34,388 nt of DNA from Palsa-459 sp035510855 (GTDB lineage Bacteria; Actinomycetota; Acidimicrobiia; Acidimicrobiales; RAAP-2), in the NCBI GenBank assembly GCA_035510855.1, contig DATKGG010000071.1, forward strand, positions 1-34,388, given 5' to 3'. A program made the position numbers and the translations under genes. A model generated the notes under the pieces. The model worked only from the letters and a program-made list of their open reading frames with translations. It ran no database searches and had not been told where the DNA came from. Of the stretch, positions 23,390 through 30,399 are shown piece after piece. Numbering within the stretch: position 1 is the first letter of the stretch; every line of letters starts with the position of its first letter.

Positions 23390-23878
23390 TCAGCCGAGCA
23401 GCTCGCGTTCGAGCACCACGAATCGCTCGCCGTCACGTGTTGCGACGAACGAGCCCGTCTCGTGGAAGCCGAGCCGCACCGCGAGATGGATCGAGCGCTC
23501 GTTGGAAGCGAGCACGCTCGCACGAAGCGCGGTGTGCCCGGCCATCTGCAGCGTCTCGAGCACGAGCTCGCCAGTCCTCGTGCCGAGCCGCTCGCTGAGC
23601 AGGTCGGGCCTGATCCCGACGCCGACGTCGGTGACGTCCTCGCGCGGCTCGGGACCGCCCGGCACACGTGACTCGCCCCCCAGCCCGACGAAGCCCACGA
23701 GCTCGCCGTCATCGAGGACCGCGAGGTGGTTGCCGTCGAGCATCGATCCCGCGGTGTCCTCGCTCGGGTTGTACACGTCGAACGGGCGCTCGTATCGCCA
23801 GCCTGCGATCCGTGTGGCCCAGTCCGCGGTCATCGGCGCGAGCGAGAGCGTCACGGCACGCAGTGCGGACGGGCCCAT
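23390..23878 (-). CDS. GNAT-family N-acetyltransferase
   Basis: A 162-residue protein of usual GNAT length. It has the strand ELVGFVGLGG, the acetyl-CoA-binding region VGVGIRPDLLSERLGTRTG (about residues 85-105) and the ASNERSIHLAVRLGFHETG motif (about 124-142) typical of RimJ/RimL-like or small-molecule acetyltransferases. It transfers acetyl from acetyl-CoA to an amine; the target is unknown. ATG 23878 is 40 bases after the stop of the exonuclease gene on the same strand, so it is probably in its operon. GTG 23854 is an alternative start. Confidence 0.85.
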   Translation of the reverse strand: MGPSALRAVTLSLAPMTADWATRIAGWRYERPFDVYNPSEDTAGSMLDGNHLAVLDDGELVGFVGLGGESRVPGGPEPREDVTDVGVGIRPDLLSERLGTRTGELVLETLQMAGHTALRASVLASNERSIHLAVRLGFHETGSFVATRDGERFVVLERELLG

Positions 23879-23918
23879 CTGGATCGCCGCCGCGCTCGTA
23901 CGTCTCGGTCCGCCGCGA

Positions 23919-24698
23919 TCATGTCTCCTCGGGCCAGTCGAACTCGATCACGACGGGCGCGTGGTCCGAGGGCTTTACCCCCTTGCGCGCGTCGCGATCG
24001 ACGCGTGCACCGGTGATGGCCGACGACACCGATTTCGAGCACAGGACGAGGTCGATCCGCATGCCCCAGCCTCGGTGGAACGCGCCGTTGCGATAGTCCC
24101 ACCAGGTGAACAGCTGCTCGTCGCCGTACCGGCTCCGGATGACGTCGTCCAGGCCCAGCGCGCAGATCGCCGCCACGCGGTCGCGCTCTGGCGCCGTCAC
24201 GTGCGTCGAGCCGACGAGAGCTGCGGGATCCCAGACGTCGAGGTCGGACGGCGCCACGTTGAAGTCCCCGGCCACCACGAGCGCGCGGGAGGCAGGAATC
24301 TCGCCGATGTCCACGGCGAGTCGGTCGAGCCAGGCCAGCTTCTTCTCGAAGAACGGGTCGTCGAGGGCGCGGCCGTTCGGGACGTAGCAGCTCATCACGT
24401 CGACGCCCCGACACGTGGCGGCGATCATCCTCGCGCCGTGCTCATCCTCGATCGCGCCAAATCCCCGCCGCACGCCCTCGAGGCCCACACGGCTCGCGAT
24501 GGCGACGCCGTTCCAGCGCCCCTCGCCGTGGTGGGCCGCCTCGTAGCCGAGCGCCTCGAAGCCCCCGAACGGGAATCGCTCGTCGTCTTGCTTCGTCTCT
24601 TGCATGCAGAGCACGTCAGGTGCGTTCGCCTCGATCCACGCCGAGACGCGATCCCACCGCGCGGTGAGCGAGTTGACGTTCCACGTGGCGAGCCTCAT
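23919..24698 (-). CDS. xth: Exodeoxyribonuclease III / AP endonuclease
   Basis: A 259-residue Mg2+-dependent enzyme of the exonuclease III family (base excision repair). Motifs are MRLATWNVNSLTARW at the start, VLCMQETKQDD (metal Glu), SCYVPNGRALDDPFFEKKL, VVAGDFNVAPSDLDVWD, HRGWGMRIDLVL and the terminal PSDHAPVVIEFDW with the catalytic Asp-His pair. The longer frame to 24770 adds an arginine-rich non-conserved stretch; ATG 24698 is right because it begins the family's N-terminal strand and overlaps the fabZ stop as ATGA. Confidence 0.95.
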   Translation of the reverse strand: MRLATWNVNSLTARWDRVSAWIEANAPDVLCMQETKQDDERFPFGGFEALGYEAAHHGEGRWNGVAIASRVGLEGVRRGFGAIEDEHGARMIAATCRGVDVMSCYVPNGRALDDPFFEKKLAWLDRLAVDIGEIPASRALVVAGDFNVAPSDLDVWDPAALVGSTHVTAPERDRVAAICALGLDDVIRSRYGDEQLFTWWDYRNGAFHRGWGMRIDLVLCSKSVSSAITGARVDRDARKGVKPSDHAPVVIEFDWPEET

Positions 24699-25189
24699 CG
24701 CGTCGCGGCGCCGGCGTCGACCACGACAAACAGCAGCTCGGCCTCGGCGCACGTGGCACCGCCGACGCACGCGCGACCCGTTGCCTTACCTCCGCGCACG
24801 GACATTCGATCGAGCTCCACTTCGAGCTCGAGTGTCTCGCCCGGCGTCACCTGACGACGGAACCTCGACCGCTCGATGCCGCCGAAGAGCGGCAGCTTGC
24901 CCGTGAACCGCTCGTCCAGCAGGACCGCGACCGCGCCGAGCTGCGCGAGCGACTCGACCATGAGGACCCCCGGCAAAGTTGGACGGCCCGGGAAGTGGCC
25001 CTCGAAGAACCACTCGTCGGCGCGCACGTGCCATGTCCCGCGTGCGGCTCGGCCCGGCTCGATGGCGGTCACCTCGGACACGAAAAGGAAGGGAGCTCGG
25101 TGTGGGATGACGAGCGCGGGGTCAAATGGGACCTCCAGCGCGCCTCGCGTCGTCGCGACCTCGTCGGGGGTCACGTCTCGATCCGTCAC
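24695..25189 (-). CDS. fabZ: FabZ-type 3-hydroxyacyl-ACP dehydratase
   Basis: A 164-residue hot-dog-fold enzyme of the type II fatty acid synthesis family. The signature is IPHRAPFLFV, the catalytic His in FFEGHFPGRPTLPGVLM and the catalytic Glu in VESLAQLGAV, followed by the strands RSRFRRQVTPGETLELEVEL. It removes water from 3-hydroxyacyl-ACP, or a related thioester. GTG 25189 is set by TAGGTT ending 7 nt upstream; the longer frame to 25324 would cross that promoter. It overlaps xth by four bases. No other fatty acid genes are near, so a relative acting on another hydroxyacyl thioester is possible. Confidence 0.88.
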   Translation of the reverse strand: MTDRDVTPDEVATTRGALEVPFDPALVIPHRAPFLFVSEVTAIEPGRAARGTWHVRADEWFFEGHFPGRPTLPGVLMVESLAQLGAVAVLLDERFTGKLPLFGGIERSRFRRQVTPGETLELEVELDRMSVRGGKATGRACVGGATCAEAELLFVVVDAGAATR

Positions 25190-25196
25190 GGACGCG

Positions 25197-25202
25197 AACC
25201 TA
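25197..25202 (-). promoter_or_regulatory. Leaderless -10 element for fabZ-xth
   Basis: TAGGTT on the minus strand ends 7 nt before GTG 25189. Confidence 0.55.
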
Positions 25203-25338
25203 CCTCTCGACCCCGCCGTGCTCCGCGTGGCGCGAGGGCACCGCACGCACTGGGCCTCGCGATGCGGCGTCGCCCGACAAGAGGCCGGCACGCCGCGTGA
25301 GATGAACCGACTCGGCCAGTGCACGAGACCTTGACAAT

Positions 25339-25344
25339 TAGTCT
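25339..25344 (+). promoter_or_regulatory. Leaderless -10 element for kgd
   Basis: TAGTCT ends 6 nt before ATG 25351. A TTGACA at 25331-25336 is only 2 bp upstream of it and cannot be its -35. Confidence 0.55.
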
Positions 25345-25350
25345 TGCCCC

Positions 25351-28300
25351 ATGCCAGGCGTCCCTGAGTCGACGCCTGGCGGGCAGGTGGCCGCGTCCGC
25401 GCCAGAGCGCCCTTCAGGACACTTCGGCCCGAACGCGTGGCTCGTCGAGGACCTCTACGAGCGCTACCTCGCGGACCCGAGCTCGGTCGCCGAGAGCTGG
25501 CGGGAGTTCTTCAGCGACTACCAGCCCGTGCAGCGGCCCGCCCCCGCGCAGCCGCCGACTGCCCCCGCTGCGACAGCCCCCGTTCAAGATGCGGTCGCGC
25601 TGCGCGGGGCGTCGCTGCTCATCGCGTCCAACATGACCGCGAGCCTCGCGATCCCGACCGCCACGAGCGTGCGAACCGTCCCGGCCCGCCTGCTCGAGAT
25701 CAACCGGGCGACGATCAACGAGTACCTCTCGAGGACGACCGGCGCCAAGGTCTCGTTCACCCACGTGATCGCCTTCGCCGTGCTGCGGGGGCTCGACGCT
25801 GTTCCGGCGCTCAACTCGACCTTCATCGACGCGATGGACGACAAAGGCACTCCGGGCGTCGTACGACACGAGCATGTCGGCCTCGGCATCGCCGTCGACG
25901 TCGAGAAGTCCGACGGCTCGAGGACCCTCATGGTCCCCGTCATCCGCCACGCCGACATGCTCGACTTCGGTGCCTTCGTGCTGGCCTATGAGGACCTCGT
26001 GCGGCGCGTGCACACGGGGGCCGCCAAGGCGGACGATCTCGCGGGTGCAACCGTGTCGATCACGAATCCGGGCACCCTTGGCACCGTCCAGTCGGTCCCC
26101 CGGCTGATGCCCGGACAGGGCGCCATCGTCGGCGTCGGCGCGCTCGGCTGGCCGGCGGGCTTCGAGGCCGCAGATCCCTCGGCGCTCGCGAGCCTCGGCG
26201 TGGGCAAGGTCGTCACCTTGACCTCGACGTACGACCACCGGATCATCCAGGGCGCCCAGTCGGGCCTGTTCCTCCGCCACGTCGAGCAGTGCCTCACCGG
26301 CGAGCACGACTTCTACGACGAGCTGTTCTCCGACCTGGGCGTGCCCTACGAGCCGGCCCGCTGGAGCTCAGACCACGCCGCAGTGGGCGCGGCCTCCAAC
26401 GAGACGCTCCGCGAGGTCCGGGTCCAAGAGCTGATCAACATGTACCGGGTGCGCGGCCACCTGAACGCGCACCTTGACCCCCTCGACGCCGAGCCGCCCG
26501 CGCTGCATCCCGAGCTCGACATCGCGAACTATGGCCTGTCGATCTGGGACCTCGGTCGCACGTTCCTCACCGACGGGCTGGCCGGACGCGAGCACGCCAC
26601 GCTCCAAGAGATCCTCACCATCCTCCGAGACGCGTACTGCCGGACACTCGGCATCGAGTACATGCACATCCAAGACCCCGTCCAGAAGCGCTGGATCCAG
26701 TCGCGCGTCGAGGGGGCCTCGACGGCAATCAGCGTCGAAGAGCAGCACCGGCTCCTCGACCGGCTAAACGCCGCGGAGGTGTTCGAGCGCTTCCTCCACA
26801 CGAGGTACGTCGGCCAGAAGCGGTTCGGGCTGGAGGGCGCAGAATCGACCATCGTCGCGCTCGACGCGGTGTTCGATGCCGCCGCCCTGCGCGGGGTCAC
26901 CGACGCGGTCATCGGCATGGCGCATCGCGGGCGTCTCAACGTCCTCGCCAACGTCGTGGGCAAGAGCTACAGCGAGATCTTCGGCGAGTTCGAGGGCAAC
27001 CTCAACCCCGACAGCGTCCAGGGATCCGGCGACGTCAAGTACCACAAGGGGGCAACGGGCGTCTTCAAGAGCGCCTCGGGTGCGACGCTGCGTCTCACGA
27101 TGGCGTCGAACCCCTCACACCTCGAGGCCGTCGACCCCGTCGTCGAGGGCATCGCGAGGGCGATGCAGGACCGAGTGATCCCGCCGTCGACCGGCGAGAA
27201 TCCCGTCGCGGCCCTGCCGAGCCACCCGATCCTCGCCGTCCTCGTCCACGGCGACGCTGCGTTTGCCGGCCAGGGCGTCGTGGCCGAGACGCTCAACCTC
27301 TCGGGTCTGTCCGGGTATCGAATCGGCGGCACCGTGCATCTCGTCATCAACAACCAGCTCGGCTTCACGACGTCGCCCCAGGACGCGCGCACCTCGTACT
27401 ACCCGACCGACGTGGCCAAGATGATCCAGGCGCCGATCTTCCACGTGAACGGCGACGACCCGGAGGCCTGCGCGAGGGCCATGCGGCTCGCGTTCGAGTT
27501 CCGCGAAGCCTTCAGCTCAGACGTCGTGGTCGACCTCGTCTGCTACCGGCGCCATGGCCACAACGAGGGGGACGACCCCAGCTACACACAGCCGCTCATG
27601 TACCGGGCCATCGAAGCGAAGCGCTCCGTGCGCAAGCTCTACACCGAGTCGCTCATTCGCCGAGGCGACCTCACCTTGGAGGAGGCGGAGCGCGCGCTCG
27701 ACGACTTCCAAGAGAAGCTGCAGGCTGCCCTCGACGAAGTGCGAGAGCGCCCTGTCCCGGTGCTGGCCGCCCTGCCCACGCCGGCAGTCCCAGAGGACGC
27801 CGACGCACCGCCCACGGGCGTCGACAACACCACGCTGCGCTCCGTCGCCGCCGCGACGACGACGGTGCCGCAGAGCTTCACGCCGCATCCAAAGCTCGCT
27901 CGCCAGTTCGCCGCTCGCCGCTCGCAGGTGGCGAGCGGCGAGATCGACTGGTCCCTCGCCGAGGCCCTCGCCATCGGCACGCTCCTTCTTGAGGGCACCG
28001 ACGTGCGGCTGGTCGGCCAGGACACCCGGCGCGGGACGTTCTCCCAGCGCCACGCGGCGCTCATCGACTACGAGACGGGGCGCCCGTTCGTCCCTCTGTG
28101 CCACCTCGAAGGCGCCGAGGGCCACTTCACGGTCCGTGACACGCTGCTGAGCGAGTACGCGGCACTCGGCTTCGAGTACGGCTACTCAGTCGAGCGACCC
28201 GACTCGCTCGTGGCATGGGAGGCCCAGTTCGGCGACTTCGTGAACGGCGCCGAGATCATCATCGACAACTTCCTCGTTGCAGCCGAGGACAAGTGGGGCC

Positions 28301-28986
28301 AGCTGGCGGGCCTCGTCCTGCTGCTGCCCCATGGCTACGAGGGGCAGGGACCAGAGCATTCGAGCGCGCGAATCGAGCGATTCCTCTCACTGTGCGCACG
28401 CAACAACATGCGGGTCGTCTCACCGTCGACTGCCTCGCAGTACTTCCACCTCCTCCGGTCCCAGGTTCGACGGGCACGCCCGACGCCCCTTGTCTGCTTC
28501 ACCCCGAAGTCACTGCTCCGCGCGGCGGCCACGCGGTCGTCGATCGCCGAGTTCACGGAGGGCAGGTTCGAGACCATCCTCGACGACGCTGAGATCAGCG
28601 ACCCAGGCTCGGTGCGCTCGATCGTGCTCGCCGCGGGCAAGATCGCACACGAGGCGAGCGCGAAGCGGGACTCGCTCGTGGCGGCCGGCGCACTCGACGC
28701 CGGCGCAGCGGCAGTCGTCCGTATCCAGCAGCTGTACCCGTGGCCGGATCAGGCGCTCACCGCGCTCCTCGAGCGCTACTCAGCCGTCACCGACGTGTGC
28801 TGGCTGCAAGAGGAGCCCGAGAACATGGGCCCATGGCCCTTCGTCCATCACCAGCTCCACCGTGACCTCCGCGACCGACAAGTGCTGCGTCACGTCGCTC
28901 GCTCCGAGTCTGCGAGTCCCGGCACGGGCAGCGCCATCGTGCACGAGGCCGAACAGGACGACTTGCTCGCGAGGGCATTCGGATGA
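25351..28986 (+). CDS. kgd: Multifunctional 2-oxoglutarate decarboxylase/dehydrogenase E1 with E2-like domain
   Basis: A 1211-residue TCA-cycle enzyme of the actinobacterial Kgd/OdhA type (usual length about 1230). Residues of about 25-58 are the E1 N-terminal helix (FGPNAWLVEDLYERYLADP), followed by a short Pro/Ala linker. Residues of about 95-330 are the E2-like acyltransferase domain ending in STYDHRIIQGAQSG (His296). The ThDP-dependent E1 part follows: GMAHRGRLNVLANVVGKS, HKGATG, ASNPSHLEAVDPVVEG, the ThDP motif HGDAAFAGQG (Asp635) to INNQLGF (Asn667), CYRRHGHNEGDDPSYTQP, GQDTRRGTFSQRHA and FEYGYSVERPDSLVAWEAQF. All key residues are present. It decarboxylates 2-oxoglutarate and passes the product to succinyl transfer or aldehyde. 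It overlaps the next gene as ATGA. Confidence 0.97.
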   Translation: MPGVPESTPGGQVAASAPERPSGHFGPNAWLVEDLYERYLADPSSVAESWREFFSDYQPVQRPAPAQPPTAPAATAPVQDAVALRGASLLIASNMTASLAIPTATSVRTVPARLLEINRATINEYLSRTTGAKVSFTHVIAFAVLRGLDAVPALNSTFIDAMDDKGTPGVVRHEHVGLGIAVDVEKSDGSRTLMVPVIRHADMLDFGAFVLAYEDLVRRVHTGAAKADDLAGATVSITNPGTLGTVQSVPRLMPGQGAIVGVGALGWPAGFEAADPSALASLGVGKVVTLTSTYDHRIIQGAQSGLFLRHVEQCLTGEHDFYDELFSDLGVPYEPARWSSDHAAVGAASNETLREVRVQELINMYRVRGHLNAHLDPLDAEPPALHPELDIANYGLSIWDLGRTFLTDGLAGREHATLQEILTILRDAYCRTLGIEYMHIQDPVQKRWIQSRVEGASTAISVEEQHRLLDRLNAAEVFERFLHTRYVGQKRFGLEGAESTIVALDAVFDAAALRGVTDAVIGMAHRGRLNVLANVVGKSYSEIFGEFEGNLNPDSVQGSGDVKYHKGATGVFKSASGATLRLTMASNPSHLEAVDPVVEGIARAMQDRVIPPSTGENPVAALPSHPILAVLVHGDAAFAGQGVVAETLNLSGLSGYRIGGTVHLVINNQLGFTTSPQDARTSYYPTDVAKMIQAPIFHVNGDDPEACARAMRLAFEFREAFSSDVVVDLVCYRRHGHNEGDDPSYTQPLMYRAIEAKRSVRKLYTESLIRRGDLTLEEAERALDDFQEKLQAALDEVRERPVPVLAALPTPAVPEDADAPPTGVDNTTLRSVAAATTTVPQSFTPHPKLARQFAARRSQVASGEIDWSLAEALAIGTLLLEGTDVRLVGQDTRRGTFSQRHAALIDYETGRPFVPLCHLEGAEGHFTVRDTLLSEYAALGFEYGYSVERPDSLVAWEAQFGDFVNGAEIIIDNFLVAAEDKWGQLAGLVLLLPHGYEGQGPEHSSARIERFLSLCARNNMRVVSPSTASQYFHLLRSQVRRARPTPLVCFTPKSLLRAAATRSSIAEFTEGRFETILDDAEISDPGSVRSIVLAAGKIAHEASAKRDSLVAAGALDAGAAAVVRIQQLYPWPDQALTALLERYSAVTDVCWLQEEPENMGPWPFVHHQLHRDLRDRQVLRHVARSESASPGTGSAIVHEAEQDDLLARAFG

Positions 28987-30086
28987 CGAAGCGCCGCAAC
29001 GTCGTCGTCGTCGATGGCTCGAACTTGGCCACGGAGGGCCGGACCATGCCAAGCCTCCGCCAGCTCGACGAGAGCGTCAAGGCATTCCTCGCTGAGAACC
29101 CCGACCACGACGTGATCGTCGTCGTCGATGCCACCTTCGAGCATCGAGTCGCCCCCGCCGAGCGCGAGCAGGTCAAGCAGGCAGAACTGAGCGGCGAGAT
29201 CGTCACGCCGCCAGCCGGGGCGATCGGGCGTGGCGACGCGTTCATCCTCAAGATCGCCAAGCGCGCCGACGCCGTTGTCCTGTCGAACGACTCGTTCCAG
29301 GAGTTCCACGCAGAGCACCCGTGGCTCTTCGAGGACGGGCGCCTCATCGGCGGCAAGCCGGTGTCGCGCGTCGGCTGGATCTTCACGCCGCGCATTCCCG
29401 TGCGGGGGCTCAAGTCCAAGGCCGTCACCAAGAAGGCCGCCCGAGTCGCGGCGGCCGAGGCCTCACAGCACGACGACGCGGCGCCTACGCCCGCTGCGCG
29501 ACCCGCGACCTCACGACGGGCTCGTTCGGGCGCCGAGACGACCCGGCCCGCGACAGCCAAGGTCGCGGCCAAGAAGGCAATCGGCCGCGCAGTCACCAAG
29601 AAGTCAACCGAGACAGCCGAGACAACCGCGTCGACGCCGAAGGCACGGACCGAGCCCAGGCTGCGCGCAGCCGAGCCGAAGAAGCGCACGCAGACGACGA
29701 AGCGTGCAAGGAAGGCCGGGGCGACCAAGTCCGGCGCCGTGACGGAGCCTTCTGCGAGTCGGCCAAAGAGGACAGGCGAGGCTCCAGCGAAGGGGCGAGT
29801 CGAGCCGGTCAACACGCAGCGCTCGTTCCAACGGCTCGTCACCGACCACGCGGTGGGCGGGCCTGTCGACGGAGAGGTCGTCCAGTTCACCTCGCACGGC
29901 GCGATGGTCTCGGTTTCTGTCGGCCGCACGATGCACGTCGTGTGCTACGCGCCCCTCGCAGGTCTGGGCTCTCCGACGCCCGTTCGGGCTCGCGACGCCC
30001 TCAAGAAAGGCGAGACGTACCGATTCACGATCGTGGCCTTCGACTCCACACGCCGGCGCGCTGAGCTTGCGCTCGCCCGGTCCTGA
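28983..30086 (+). CDS. NYN/Regnase-like ribonuclease with Lys/Ala-rich linker and S1-like domain
   Basis: A 367-residue protein in three parts. Residues of about 6-135 are a PIN-like NYN domain of the Zc3h12a (Regnase-1) type. VVVVDGSN (Asp11), IVVVDATFEHR (Asp49) and GRGDAFILKIAKRADAVV (Asp85) lead to LSNDSFQEF (Asp103). These match the acidic centre and the DDRFIVKLA...VSNDTY run of the animal enzyme as I recall it. Residues of about 138-270 are basic, low-complexity and Ala/Thr/Lys-rich, like histone-like tails. Residues of about 290-365 resemble an S1/OB RNA-binding fold (VDGEVVQFTSHGAMVSV). A sequence-unspecific or structured-RNA endonuclease is likely; the target is unknown. It overlaps kgd by 4 bases, so translation is coupled. 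Confidence 0.82.
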   Translation: MTKRRNVVVVDGSNLATEGRTMPSLRQLDESVKAFLAENPDHDVIVVVDATFEHRVAPAEREQVKQAELSGEIVTPPAGAIGRGDAFILKIAKRADAVVLSNDSFQEFHAEHPWLFEDGRLIGGKPVSRVGWIFTPRIPVRGLKSKAVTKKAARVAAAEASQHDDAAPTPAARPATSRRARSGAETTRPATAKVAAKKAIGRAVTKKSTETAETTASTPKARTEPRLRAAEPKKRTQTTKRARKAGATKSGAVTEPSASRPKRTGEAPAKGRVEPVNTQRSFQRLVTDHAVGGPVDGEVVQFTSHGAMVSVSVGRTMHVVCYAPLAGLGSPTPVRARDALKKGETYRFTIVAFDSTRRRAELALARS

Positions 30087-30095
30087 GACATCCAC

Positions 30096-30124
30096 CCCTC
30101 GGCGCTTCTTATTCGAGCCGGGGG
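30096..30124 (+). terminator. Stem-loop after the kgd-RNase operon
   Basis: CCCTCGGC (30096-30103) pairs with GCCGGGGG (30117-30124), 8 bp with one G-U pair and a 13-nt loop, ten bases after the stop. There is no T-tract. Confidence 0.4.
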
Positions 30125-30301
30125 CCGACGCGGATGACGTTGATCTGTCTCGCAGAAGGGTCCATCTGACATCTAATCGCGGTCACGGGAGCGGGCTCTT
30201 CGCACGCACAGGACGACCCCTCCGCTGGCACGGCCTCAACATGTCATTGCCGCAGCCTTCGATCAGCCATTTGCCCGACAACGGACCGGCTCACCATCGC
30301 C

Positions 30302-30345
30302 GGATATCGATCCCCTTCTCGAGTCGAGATACTGAGCAGATATCC
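30302..30345. repeat. Nested inverted repeats upstream of the importer
   Basis: Outer arms GGATATC (30302-30308) and GATATCC (30339-30345) share nearly the same centre as the inner palindrome TCTCGA-G-TCGAGA (30317-30329). It lies about 40 bp upstream of the -10 box, a position fitting a regulator binding site for the transporter operon. Confidence 0.45.
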
Positions 30346-30386
30346 CGCTCGGGACGCCTGAATTCTCCCTCCGCCCGTTCGGTTTG

Positions 30387-30392
30387 TAGTAT
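30387..30392 (+). promoter_or_regulatory. Leaderless -10 element for the ABC ATPase gene
   Basis: TAGTAT ends 7 nt before ATG 30400, and no ribosome site is present. It sets the start at 30400 instead of any upstream codon in the open frame. Confidence 0.6.
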
Positions 30393-30399
30393 CGCCCGG

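Larger units (their letters stand above)
30087..30399. other. Intergenic region before the ABC importer genes
   Basis: 313 bases without a gene. The open frame through it (from 30067) is an extension of the ATPase gene with no family similarity. The stretch holds a probable terminator hairpin at its left end, a nearly concentric inverted repeat at 30302-30345 and the -10 box at 30387. It is less GC-rich than its surroundings. Confidence 0.6.

Noticed and set aside
23274..24854. 526-codon open frame on the plus strand
   Set aside because: It runs antisense through three clear genes (GNAT, xth, fabZ) and has no protein-like features.
25331..25336. TTGACA as the -35 box of kgd
   Set aside because: The only -10 candidate lies 2 bp away (TAGTCT, 25339), and no TANNNT sits 16-19 bp downstream before the coding region.
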